From assembly GCA_023128195.1 (NCBI GenBank), contig JAGMEL010000376.1:1-10235 (forward strand): a DNA stretch of 10,235 nt, in the 5' to 3' direction. Positions 1 through 6,816 of the stretch are shown here, one piece after another; position 1 is the first letter of the stretch, and each line of letters starts with the position of its first letter. Made by a program: the position numbers and the translations under genes. The notes below the pieces were generated by a model that was not told where the DNA came from, made no database searches, and saw only the letters and a program-made list of their open reading frames with translations. This DNA comes from Caldifarciminota bacterium. Lineage in GTDB: Bacteria > Hydrothermota > Tepidihabitantia > SM23-42.

Positions 1-847
1 AAATACCCATGATAATGAGAAATATCCCGGCCCAGAAAAAGCGCCAGTTTCGATACTTTTTAGGATTATTAAGCGGGAGAATTATCCCAGTTAAAAGAAT
101 TATTCCGAGTAGAATAAGGACCGGGTTATACAATGTTGCTGGCAATAAAAAGACCAGGGCAAAGAACAATAATTGAAATATTCCAATGAGCAAAAAGAAT
201 ACATCTTTCAAATAGCGCCGCTCTACTATAAATATAAAAATATAGAAAGGAATAAAAATTAAAAAGGGAGTTAGATGAACGCCCGTTGATAAGAAAATCA
301 AATAGAACGACAGAAGCAAATATTTATTTTTAGGTGCTCCTTGTTTGACACTATCATACCACAGAATGGCTAAATAATTTATTAATACAAAAACAAATGT
401 TGCTGCAGCATAGACCTCGGTTTCTATTGCATTCCTCCAGTAGGTGTAAAAAAATCCAATACCTAAACAGGTCGCAAAGGCAATGATTATGAAATTGAAT
501 TCATTATCATTTTTTTGAAACATTCGGAAGATTTTTAGCATCATTTTATACAATAAACCGATTGTTAGTACTGAAAAGCCAATTCCAAGTAGATTCATAT
601 GCCAGGCAACCTCTTTTGAAATTGGCAGTATTGCTGAGATTAAGCCGAAAAGTAATAACCAGGTTCTTCCCAGCAACACATAAAATGGTGTTCCTGGTGG
701 ATGCGGAACAGCAAGTGTGAATGCTGAGCCAATGAATTCACCGCAGTCCCAGAATGAAAGCGTAGGAGCCACAGTATATAAATAGACTCCGGTCGTAATA
801 GTTATTAAGACATAAAGAAGAATATTTTCTAATCTTTTATAATCCAT
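1..847 (-). CDS. DUF2723 multi-membrane protein (GT-C glycosyltransferase-like), N-terminal part
   Basis: Reading the minus strand from the ATG at 847-845 gives 282 codons with no stop to the window edge, so the C-terminus is missing. The protein begins with a membrane segment (about residues 8-28), then a motif with D34, C35, G36 and E37 (FWDCGEF) and, after it, H49-P50-P51-G52. W137-R138-N139 and E144-V-Y146 follow, then G189-V-H191, with several further hydrophobic segments. This order is typical of DUF2723 proteins, the family of eukaryotic TMEM260, which is a protein O-mannosyltransferase. In GT-C enzymes an acidic residue in the first periplasmic loop is usually catalytic; D34 and E37 are candidates by inference. 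The substrate in this organism is unknown. An AGGAGG ribosome site lies at 852-857, 4 nt from the ATG. The gene is divergent from the envelope cluster and has its own promoter. Confidence 0.88.
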   Translation of the reverse strand, partial: MDYKRLENILLYVLITITTGVYLYTVAPTLSFWDCGEFIGSAFTLAVPHPPGTPFYVLLGRTWLLLFGLISAILPISKEVAWHMNLLGIGFSVLTIGLLYKMMLKIFRMFQKNDNEFNFIIIAFATCLGIGFFYTYWRNAIETEVYAAATFVFVLINYLAILWYDSVKQGAPKNKYLLLSFYLIFLSTGVHLTPFLIFIPFYIFIFIVERRYLKDVFFLLIGIFQLLFFALVFLLPATLYNPVLILLGIILLTGIILPLNNPKKYRNWRFFWAGIFLIIMGI

Positions 848-864
848 TAAACCTCCTGAGCCTA

Positions 865-892
865 ATTATATTCAGAGGTCTTCTAATGTCAA
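865..892 (-). promoter_or_regulatory. Consensus sigma-70-type promoter of the DUF2723 gene
   Basis: On the minus strand a perfect TTGACA (892-887) is followed after 16 nt by a perfect TATAAT (870-865). The expected start site is near 858, directly before the AGGAGG at 857-852. The leader would be only about 11 nt, so transcription would start almost at the ribosome site. Sequence match only; the start site is inferred. Confidence 0.75.
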
Positions 893-968
893 TATGACAG
901 TGCTGTTAAAATTGATGCCTATTTTTTGCATAGAACACCCTAAACCAAAAATTGGCGGATTTTACCTC

Positions 969-996
969 TTGACAATTATGTAAAGTTTGATATAAT
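969..996 (+). promoter_or_regulatory. Sigma-70-type promoter P1
   Basis: TTGACA at 969-974 and TATAAT at 991-996 are both perfect and separated by 16 nt, the same spacing as the divergent promoter. The expected start is near 1003, inside a 12-bp palindrome. It points toward the gene at 1339 but is about 340 nt upstream, so it may serve a long leader or a small RNA. It shares the 13-mer TTGACAATTATGT with P2. Confidence 0.65.
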
Positions 997-1001
997 ATAA
1001 A

Positions 1002-1013
1002 AGACTTAAGTCT
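1002..1013. promoter_or_regulatory. Perfect 12-bp palindrome at the P1 start site, possible operator
   Basis: AGACTTAAGTCT is its own reverse complement and covers the predicted start of P1, a usual place for a repressor site. No regulator gene is in view, so a role as operator is inference. The half-sites AGACTTA and TAAGTCT also form one stem of the inverted repeat at 10161-10230. Confidence 0.35.
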
Positions 1014-1110
1014 AATAATGCGTCTGTTATTTTAAAGGATAGAATAAAAAAAGGAAACGTGATCAGGTAATAGGTAAGCTGTTCTAAAAAATAATTTTGT
1101 TCCCATTATA

Positions 1111-1202
1111 TCCTCCCCCTTGATGGGGGAGGAAAAAGGTGGGGGTGATAAATCGTGAAATTAGTCACCCTCCCCTTGATCCCCTCCCGTCGAGGGAGGG
1201 GA
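1111..1202. repeat. GC-rich composite inverted repeat (REP-like dispersed element)
   Basis: Two perfect 9-bp hairpins lie in an AT-rich surround. The first is TCCTCCCCC (1111-1119) with GGGGGAGGA (1125-1133), loop TTGAT. The second is TCCCCTCCC (1180-1188) with GGGAGGGGA (1194-1202), loop GTCGA. Between them GGTGGGGGTGA (1138-1148) is nearly complementary to TCACCCTCCCC (1165-1175), so the element can fold as a whole. Similar GC-rich hairpin units recur in many environmental genomes as far as I recall; copy number here cannot be seen. Neither hairpin has a following T-run, so it is not a typical intrinsic terminator. Confidence 0.7.
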
Positions 1203-1234
1203 ATGGAGAAGTGAGGTATCTTGATAATTACTTA

Positions 1235-1262
1235 TTGACAATTATGTTGATTTGGATATATT
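1235..1262 (+). promoter_or_regulatory. Probable promoter P2 of the envelope gene cluster
   Basis: TTGACA at 1235-1240 is followed after 16 nt by TATATT (1257-1262). The start would be near 1269, giving a leader of about 70 nt to the TTG at 1339. The 13-mer TTGACAATTATGT is identical to that in P1. This is the nearest plausible promoter for the plus-strand cluster. Confidence 0.6.
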
Positions 1263-1325
1263 TATGATAATTATGTTAGGCAAAGAATACATAAATCTGA
1301 TTTATTTTGGTTTTAGTAAATAAAA

Positions 1326-1334
1326 AAAGGAGGT
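1326..1334 (+). promoter_or_regulatory. Ribosome binding site that fixes a TTG start
   Basis: AAAGGAGGT lies 4 nt before the TTG at 1339. An in-frame TAA at 1321-1323 rules out an upstream start, and no ATG or GTG follows at a suitable distance. TTG is therefore the supported start codon. Confidence 0.8.
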
Positions 1335-1338
1335 AGTT

Positions 1339-2694
1339 TTGATTAGTTTAATAACAATTTTACTCCTGTGCCAACTCGACCATTTTGAATTTACGACAAT
1401 TAGTTCCCCGCAGACAGCGGGTGATTCATTTTTCATTACTATCAATGCATATGACGCATCAGGTGTCCATTACGATTATAACGGTTATTCAAGGATATAT
1501 ACATCATTGGATAATCCTTTGTATCCTCAATATTGTGATACTCTGGTCTACTTTAATAATGGGACATGGCAGGGAAACGTAACTGTTTCTCTTGCCGCTG
1601 CGCTATCACTTATATGTGATGATGGTGGTGGACATACAGGTTCTTCAAATCAATTCCAGGTACTGCCAAATTCACCTGCTCGACTCCTTTCAGTCCTGCC
1701 AGGTCAAACACACTCACCAGGACTGTCTTCAGGAAGGACAGGAAGTCCCAATGCTCAGACAGCAGGAGTTCAATTCGATATATCAATCTACCTCACGGAT
1801 ACCTGGTTTAATACTGTTGATACGGTCAATCATATTATCGGCTACACCTCTACTGATTCGTTTGTACAGCAATCACAAATACCACTTGCAAATGGTACCG
1901 CGACTTTACCATTTGCTTTCAGAACAGCAGGTACACAGCAGCGGCTTTATTTTAACGATATCACACAGCCTTCGATTACACCAGATACATCCTCATGGAT
2001 CACAGTGTCTCCAGGTGCATATTCAAAATTACTTATTATCTTACCTGGTGAGACACATGAACCGGGTGATACAACAACGACGGTCGTTAATACACCTGGT
2101 AAAACTGGCGATCCGACTGACCAGTATTTTGGCAGCGCGTTTACAGTTATGGTTTATGCAACAGATACGATGTGGAATAAAACATCTGTTTCCGGTAATC
2201 AAGTTCAACTCTATTCAGATTTTTTATTTAATAACCCATCACCAGAGGATTTGAGTAATGGTGAAGCACAATTTACAGTATATTTCAATGAGATCGGTCG
2301 TGTACTACTTTGGGCAGAGGAAAATGCCATACGTTCAAATAATAATTACCTGAATATATTAACGGAAATAGATACCACAGTTGTTCCAGACAGCTTTATT
2401 GCTTATCCAAATCCCATGGGTATTGAAACTCAAAACATGGTTTTCGCTTATTCTCTTGACCAGGCATGCAATGTGACTTTCGCTATTTATGATCCATTCG
2501 GTAATCTGGTACACGAACGAAAAATAGCATCCGGTGGTACAGGTGCGCGAGCAGGTCTCAATAGACTGATATGGGATGGTGATAATGATGAGGGACAGAG
2601 AGTGGCAAGTGGAGTTTATTACGTGGCTATAAAGGGCTGGACACACACAGCAACAATTTTCGATAAAAAAATGAAGGTAGGTGTAGTATGGTAA
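1339..2694 (+). CDS. Secreted Ig-repeat protein with C-terminal FlgD-like domain
   Basis: The 451-aa product starts at TTG. Its N-terminus is a very short hydrophobic stretch (residues 2-10) with no basic residue. Three Ig-like beta repeats follow (about 14-108, 113-223, 227-342). The second and third open with related motifs, L-P-G-Q-T-H-S-P-G at 120-128 and L-P-G-E-T-H-E-P-G at 235-243, followed by GRTG/GKTG and a D-T-x-W/M-x-N segment. Residues 356-450 resemble the FlgD Ig-like domain: YPNP at 356-359, a predicted strand with Y-D-x-x-G, then IWDGDNDEGQ (411-420) and SGVYY. In FCB-type bacteria such C-terminal domains occur on surface or secreted proteins, sometimes as sorting signals. C11 is not in a proper lipobox. 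Its stop overlaps the next start, implying translational coupling. The ligand and exact role are unknown; surface display is inferred. Confidence 0.8.
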   Translation: MISLITILLLCQLDHFEFTTISSPQTAGDSFFITINAYDASGVHYDYNGYSRIYTSLDNPLYPQYCDTLVYFNNGTWQGNVTVSLAAALSLICDDGGGHTGSSNQFQVLPNSPARLLSVLPGQTHSPGLSSGRTGSPNAQTAGVQFDISIYLTDTWFNTVDTVNHIIGYTSTDSFVQQSQIPLANGTATLPFAFRTAGTQQRLYFNDITQPSITPDTSSWITVSPGAYSKLLIILPGETHEPGDTTTTVVNTPGKTGDPTDQYFGSAFTVMVYATDTMWNKTSVSGNQVQLYSDFLFNNPSPEDLSNGEAQFTVYFNEIGRVLLWAEENAIRSNNNYLNILTEIDTTVVPDSFIAYPNPMGIETQNMVFAYSLDQACNVTFAIYDPFGNLVHERKIASGGTGARAGLNRLIWDGDNDEGQRVASGVYYVAIKGWTHTATIFDKKMKVGVVW

Positions 2695-4025
2695 AATGCG
2701 TAGGTCGTAAATTGTGTATCGTACATCGTGTTACGAATACGAGCAACGAATCACGAGTACGATGTTTACTGTTCTTACTTCTTACTTCTTACTTCTTACT
2801 TCTTACTTTTGGGTTTGCTCAAGACGGTGGTGTACCAGGGGCATTACTCAATTACGGTATGAGTCCCCGCACCATAGCTATGGGTAAGGCATTTACTGGA
2901 CTCGCTGATGATCAGGAGGCTGCATACTACAATCCAGCCGGTTTAACACAACTTTTATCACACAATATCAAAACGTCATACCTTCCAGCTTATGGCGCAC
3001 AACTCGGCTATTTGGGTTATGCACTGCCGACAAGAAAATTCGGCTCATTTGGTTTTAGTATGATTTATTTAGGTTCTAATAACATCGATTCCTGGGATGC
3101 GCATGGAAATTATTTGGGCACGTTCGGGGTTACCCAGAACTGCTTTACCTTTTCTTATGCTTTTCAGCCGATTATGCCAATCGCCTTTGGCGTAAATCTA
3201 AAACTTATGACAAGTAAGATTGCACAGTATGGCGCCTTGGGAATGGGTGGAGATTTAGGTCTGTTTCTTTTCCCGGGCGGCAAATACACATTCGGTGTAA
3301 CATGCCAGAATATATTAGGGCCAAAACTAAAGCATAATAACCAGACTGACGAAGTTCCCATCACGTTAAGAAGTGGAGTTGGCTTAAAAATGTATCAGGA
3401 TAGGATAATCATAGCTGTAGATATCGATAAGAAAATGTTAGAAAATACTTCACTTGGATATCATGTTGGTTTGGAATTTATACCGATATATCCGACTATA
3501 GCTTTGCGCGGGGGCGTTGATAGAAATTGTGTAAGCATTGGTATGGGAATAACGAATAACTGGAACAAATTTTCTCTTGGTATTGATTATGCTGTAGAAT
3601 TACATTATGCCTCAAGTTATTTATTGCCACTTCGCCATAAGATTGGTATCGTTGTTAATTTTGCAGGATTTAGAACATGGGTTGACGCGACGCCAAAGCA
3701 ATTTTCACCATGCCCAGGACGTAAGGATAATATTGCCTGGATTGATGTACACTATAATACAAAACGGCAGATTGAACGCTGGCAGCTTTTAATAAAAAAT
3801 CAATATGGTGAGCTTGTGCGAACATTCTCGGGTTGGGATGCGCCACCTTTGAGGCTATCCTGGGATGGCCTTGATGATATTGGACGGGTAGCAGCTGATG
3901 GTAAATACTACTACGAGATTTTATTGGTTGATGAAATTGGCGAGACGATTGAGTTCAGTGACTTTCTGACCAAAATTACAACCCTGGGTCCAGAGGGTGA
4001 GATTGAATTCCTGCCCCAAGAATAA
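2688..4025 (+). CDS. PorV/UPF0164-like outer-membrane barrel with FlgD-like C-terminal domain
   Basis: The 445-aa product has a basic N-region (residues 2-26), a hydrophobic core (27-43) and a likely signal cleavage after A44. Residues 55-90 carry the family hallmark: G-M-S-P-R-T-I-A-M-G-K-A-F-T-G-L-A-D-D, then A-A-Y-Y-N-P-A-G-L. About 95-327 alternate beta strands rich in Gly and aromatics, as in PorV/PorQ and UPF0164 barrels. Residues about 345-432 form a FlgD-like Ig domain with SWDGLDDIGR (391-400) and DGKYYYE, unusual in plain PorV proteins. The ATG at 2688 overlaps the upstream stop by 7 nt, with a weak AAGGTAGG site near 2674. Codons 4-41 are encoded largely by repeat DNA (2697-2808), so the N-terminus may be recently acquired or variable. 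PorV relatives assist secretion or attachment of surface proteins; a link to the Ig protein upstream is inferred. Confidence 0.8.
   Translation: MVKCVGRKLCIVHRVTNTSNESRVRCLLFLLLTSYFLLLTFGFAQDGGVPGALLNYGMSPRTIAMGKAFTGLADDQEAAYYNPAGLTQLLSHNIKTSYLPAYGAQLGYLGYALPTRKFGSFGFSMIYLGSNNIDSWDAHGNYLGTFGVTQNCFTFSYAFQPIMPIAFGVNLKLMTSKIAQYGALGMGGDLGLFLFPGGKYTFGVTCQNILGPKLKHNNQTDEVPITLRSGVGLKMYQDRIIIAVDIDKKMLENTSLGYHVGLEFIPIYPTIALRGGVDRNCVSIGMGITNNWNKFSLGIDYAVELHYASSYLLPLRHKIGIVVNFAGFRTWVDATPKQFSPCPGRKDNIAWIDVHYNTKRQIERWQLLIKNQYGELVRTFSGWDAPPLRLSWDGLDDIGRVAADGKYYYEILLVDEIGETIEFSDFLTKITTLGPEGEIEFLPQE
2697..2764. repeat. Degenerate CGTA/ACGA repeat tract with inverted arms, inside coding sequence
   Basis: The tract is built from recurring 6-9 bp words such as TCGTA, ATCGTG and ACGAAT/ACGAG. 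TCGTACATCGTG (2719-2730) pairs with CACGAGTACGA (2752-2762) apart from one bulged A, leaving a 21-nt loop. It encodes the basic N-region of the PorV-like protein. It resembles low-complexity intergenic repeat tracts of environmental genomes, not codon-selected sequence. An ATG at 2762 lies at its end, out of the current frame. Confidence 0.55.
2774..2808 (+). repeat. Five perfect tandem copies of CTTACTT encoding the signal-peptide core
   Basis: Five identical 7-bp units CTTACTT run without interruption from 2774 to 2808 and encode the hydrophobic core (L-L-L-T-S-Y-F-L-L-L-T) of the PorV-like protein. Seven is not a multiple of three, so adding or losing one unit changes the frame. With one unit fewer the ATG at 2762 would come into frame with the barrel and give M-F-T-V-L-T-S-Y-F-L-L-L-T-F-G-F-A-Q, still signal-like. 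Confidence 0.9.
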
Positions 4026-4028
4026 AGA

Positions 4029-4061
4029 CGCAGATGGCGCAGATAAAAAAATACCGCAGAT
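4029..4061 (+). repeat. Three copies of CGCAGAT between the barrel and TPR genes
   Basis: CGCAGAT occurs at 4029-4035, 4038-4044 and 4055-4061, the last two separated by an A-rich spacer. These fill most of the 57-nt gap between the PorV-like and TPR genes. Short tracts of CGCAGAT-like words are, as I recall, common dispersed repeats in environmental genomes. No hairpin or promoter is evident. The ribosome site AAAGGA at 4072-4077 follows it. Confidence 0.6.
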
Positions 4062-4082
4062 GAATACAGGGAAAGGATTAAT

Positions 4083-6545
4083 ATGATAATTTTAATTGCA
4101 TTTTTGTTTGCCTTAGATTATCCGCAGTTGGTAACCGATTATGAGATTGGTCACCAACTTTTCCTCCAGGAGAATTATAGAGATGCCGCAGATTATTTCA
4201 GGGCAATGCTCGGTAAGTACTCAGGCAGTGAATTTGAAGATGAGATTAGGTTCCGGTTAGCAGAATGTTATTTTAATCTTAATGATTATCGCGAAGCCAA
4301 AAAGAATTTCGAAAAGATCTTAAGGAAAAAAGATATTGTTTACCTTGAACCTGAATGCCTCTTTGCAGTTGGTTTAATCGATATATTGCAGAATAATTTT
4401 ACAGAGGCAGAAGAAGTTTTACAAACGCTTTTGAAAAATCCTGCTTACCAGCAAGAGACACGAGCAAATTTCGCATTGGGTGTGCTTCATTATTTTCGCG
4501 GCAGTTATGAGGAAGCAAAAGAAAAGTTAGCAGGAAATGTTCTTTTGGAGGCAAAGTTTTACTACGCGAAATCACTTTCCCGGCTTGGCAATCCGCTTCA
4601 AGCCATAGGTATTTTTAAGGAGATATTAGACGAAGCGCCTAATACTCCAATTGCAGTGATTGCCGAATTTTCACGGGCTGAAGCGCTTTTCTATAATAAG
4701 GATTTTGCTGGTGCAAAAATCATATTTCAGGATTTTATACTAAATTACCTGAAATCGCCACTAAGCGACTATGCACATTACTTCCTCGCTGCTTCATTAA
4801 TACATGCAGGTGATTATGCCGGGGCATCAGAACATTTACTGCCTTTGACCCGGCATCAGGATAATCTTCTTGCTGCCCACAGTAGTTATTTCCTCGGTAT
4901 ATGCAGGATGAATTTAATGGATGGACTGGGTGCGGTTAGTGCATTTCAGAGGGTGCGGGCAAATTTTCCTAACACCCAGATTGCCATATATGCCAATTTA
5001 CAGTTAACCAATGCGCTTATTACCTCGGGCGATACTTTACAGGCGCTCGTTTCAGCGTCACAATTAGCGACGATGTTTTCATCCGGTGAACTTTCCAGTG
5101 TTGGTGAGTATCTTACCGGTATGATATATTTCCAGAAAGGTGATTACTTCCATAGCGCAGAGTATTTCGAATTACTTTTACAATATTATCCAAATTCAAC
5201 CATGAGCGAACCTGCAGCATCAATGCTTTTATGTTCATTAAATAAAATGAGACAGTACGATCATACTATAACCTTTGGTAGTCGATATATTAAAGATTTT
5301 TCTGAGGTAACAAATCCCTGGCGAGGCAGAACTTTATATTTTCTTGCTGAAGCATACTATAATAAAAATAATTTCTCGGATGCTGAGAAATTATATTTGC
5401 GAGTTACAAAAGAATTTTTTGGTCTTGAAATCACGCCTTATGCAAAGGTGGGACTTGCTTACTCCATATATAATCAGGATCGTCAAAAGAATGCCCTTGA
5501 TATTTTTAGTAGTATGAGCCAGACACCATTCGATGATTCTTCGCTTGTTATTGCTATTTACCTCGGGATCGGTTATACACATTTCAACCAAGCAGAATAT
5601 ATAGCAGCTTTGGATACCTTTGAAGTATTGAATAATACCTACCCGAAAGATGAAAGATGTGCGGTTCCTGCACTATTTTATGCAGGTCTGTGTTATACTA
5701 ATCTCGAATACTATGGCCAAGCAATCGAATCATGGGAAAAACTTATTGGTACCTATCCAATGGGTGAGCAATCAGCTGAAGCAGGTTTTCGAGCCGGTGA
5801 TACATACTTTAAGGCAATGGAGTATGAAAAAGCCCGGGCATTATTTAGATGGGTAGTAGAAAATCATCCTTTAAATGAATATGCCCGCTCTTCTCAACTG
5901 GCAATTGGCCAGAGTTATTATAATCAACAAGTTTTTGATGATGCGATAAGAGAATTCCAGAAATTTTTGGATCTCTTCCCTACTTCAGAAGAGGCAGTAA
6001 GTGCACGTAAAAGTATGGAGATGTGCTATTATCGAAAAGGGCTTGAATCAATAGACGAGATGCAATTATTTGTGGATAAATTTTCGCATAGTGAACTTGC
6101 TGCTGATGGGCAATACCAGATTGCTCATAAGCATTTTGATGAGGAAAATTATGAAAAAGCAATTGATGGATTCCTGAGGGTTGTAGTAAATTTCCCCAAT
6201 TCTTCCTATGCGCCTGATGCCCTGCTACTGGCTGCTGAATCGGCAGATAAGACTGAGAATTGGAACAAGGCTGCAGAGTTATATAAACGATATTTATCCT
6301 ATTTTCCCAAGGGAAAGCAAAAAGATGCTGTATACTTTAATCTTGGAACAGCATACTATAATCTAAAGGAATATGGTGAGGCATTGACTAATTTCAAGGC
6401 AGTTGTTGATTCCTGCGTCAATTCACAGTATATTGAAAATGCCCGCCATAATATTGAAATATGCGAAAAATTATTGGGTGAGGGTGCGGCGAGAGCACCT
6501 GTTTCTGTAGAGGTCGAGACAGATAGTCTGAAAGGAGAAGAGTGA
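4083..6545 (+). CDS. Long exported TPR-repeat protein (CpoB/YbgF- or BamD-like repeats)
   Basis: The 820-aa product is almost entirely tetratricopeptide repeats, from about residue 17 to 800. Helix pairs carry the usual pattern (A-x-x-x-L/F-G-x-x-Y, then Y-x-x-A-x-x-x-F, then Y/F-P), for example at 20-60, 55-80, 125-150 and near the C-terminus. The repeats are of the kind seen in periplasmic CpoB/YbgF and outer-membrane BamD, which are much shorter (roughly 250 aa). The N-terminus MIILIAFLFA is a short hydrophobic stretch without basic residues. An in-frame TAA at 4044-4046 and no ATG, GTG or TTG between it and 4083 fix the start; AAAGGA at 4072-4077 is the ribosome site. The acidic tail ends in S-L-K-G-E-E. 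Position before exbB suggests a periplasmic scaffold for the motor, but the partner is not known. Confidence 0.85.
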   Translation: MIILIAFLFALDYPQLVTDYEIGHQLFLQENYRDAADYFRAMLGKYSGSEFEDEIRFRLAECYFNLNDYREAKKNFEKILRKKDIVYLEPECLFAVGLIDILQNNFTEAEEVLQTLLKNPAYQQETRANFALGVLHYFRGSYEEAKEKLAGNVLLEAKFYYAKSLSRLGNPLQAIGIFKEILDEAPNTPIAVIAEFSRAEALFYNKDFAGAKIIFQDFILNYLKSPLSDYAHYFLAASLIHAGDYAGASEHLLPLTRHQDNLLAAHSSYFLGICRMNLMDGLGAVSAFQRVRANFPNTQIAIYANLQLTNALITSGDTLQALVSASQLATMFSSGELSSVGEYLTGMIYFQKGDYFHSAEYFELLLQYYPNSTMSEPAASMLLCSLNKMRQYDHTITFGSRYIKDFSEVTNPWRGRTLYFLAEAYYNKNNFSDAEKLYLRVTKEFFGLEITPYAKVGLAYSIYNQDRQKNALDIFSSMSQTPFDDSSLVIAIYLGIGYTHFNQAEYIAALDTFEVLNNTYPKDERCAVPALFYAGLCYTNLEYYGQAIESWEKLIGTYPMGEQSAEAGFRAGDTYFKAMEYEKARALFRWVVENHPLNEYARSSQLAIGQSYYNQQVFDDAIREFQKFLDLFPTSEEAVSARKSMEMCYYRKGLESIDEMQLFVDKFSHSELAADGQYQIAHKHFDEENYEKAIDGFLRVVVNFPNSSYAPDALLLAAESADKTENWNKAAELYKRYLSYFPKGKQKDAVYFNLGTAYYNLKEYGEALTNFKAVVDSCVNSQYIENARHNIEICEKLLGEGAARAPVSVEVETDSLKGEE
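6531..6544 (+). other. Strong ribosome site with GTG start leading only into repeat DNA
   Basis: AAAGGAG (6531-6537) sits 4 nt before a GTG (6542-6544) that overlaps the TPR gene stop, a normal layout for a coupled start. The frame that follows (74 codons to about 6766) runs through AT-rich repeat sequence and the MITE-like element and has no protein-like character. It may mark where a downstream gene once began, or be chance, since it also encodes the K-G-E-E tail. Confidence 0.3.
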
Positions 6546-6549
6546 AAAG

Positions 6550-6720
6550 AATAAATCCTAAATCCGAATTACTAAATATTCACCCCGTTAGATATGCGCC
6601 TAATTTATTTTTGAAACATATAGAATTGTTAAGATACTTTAGTGTGTATATCTCTAATAATTTGTTTTATCTAACGGGGCAGGCAAATCCAAATTCCCAA
6701 AATACAAAATTCAAAACACT
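6550..6720. repeat. AATCCTAAAT/AATCCAAAT-type degenerate repeat split by a MITE-like element
   Basis: Left of the MITE-like element (about 6550-6580) are words such as AATCCTAAATCCGAATTAC. Right of it (about 6685-6720) are AATCCAAATTCCCAAAATAC and AAAATTCAAAAC. Both flanks have the same C-poor, A-rich style, as if one tract had been split by insertion. The gap of 271 nt between the TPR gene and exbB contains no promoter that I can support and no gene. Confidence 0.4.
6583..6679. mobile_element. MITE-like element, 97 bp with 12-bp perfect terminal inverted repeats
   Basis: CCCCGTTAGATA (6583-6594) is the exact reverse complement of TATCTAACGGGG (6668-6679). The 73 bases between are AT-rich and non-coding. 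The dinucleotide CA flanks both ends (6581-6582 and 6680-6681), a possible but very short target duplication. GC-rich ends in an AT-rich neighbourhood, small size and no gene fit a non-autonomous element. In RNA it would make a 12-bp stem in the leader of exbB. Confidence 0.65.
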
Positions 6721-6816
6721 TAATTTTCGATCTTCCTCCGTTTCAAAAGGGAAGAGGATTATGTAGAGTATGTTTTGAAAATTGAGATTAGGATTTTAGT
6801 ACTAAAAGGAGGTTAA

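Larger units (their letters stand above)
848..1338. other. Divergent intergenic region, no gene seen
   Basis: This 491-base stretch separates the minus-strand DUF2723 gene from the plus-strand envelope genes. It holds one minus-strand and two plus-strand promoters, a 12-bp palindrome (1002-1013) and a GC-rich composite inverted repeat (1111-1202), all listed separately. I see no convincing open frame in 1014-1110 or 1203-1338. Both parts are AT-rich with no recognisable riboswitch. A transcript from the first plus promoter would carry a leader of about 335 nt containing the GC-rich hairpins. Confidence 0.7.

Noticed and set aside
1339..1374. Lipoprotein signal with Cys at residue 11 of the Ig-repeat protein
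   Set aside because: The residues before the Cys are all Leu; a lipobox needs a small residue at -1, and there is no basic n-region.
1385..2254. Two plus-strand open frames (65 and 220 codons) within the Ig-repeat gene
   Set aside because: They lie in another frame of a gene with clear repeats and a C-terminal domain; their products are rich in His/Gln/Ile and lack domain features.
4029..4061. CGCAGAT copies as a CRISPR remnant
   Set aside because: Units are only 7 bp with spacers of 2 and 10 nt, far from CRISPR dimensions.
6542..6766. A 74-codon open frame starting at GTG with a good ribosome site
   Set aside because: It runs through A-rich repeat sequence and the whole MITE-like element, and the product has no domain or signal character. 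The start is listed as a possible scar instead.
6775..6803. Possible promoter before exbB (TTGAAA then TAGTAC)
   Set aside because: The -10 match is poor and the implied start would fall in the ribosome site. Expression from upstream is more likely.
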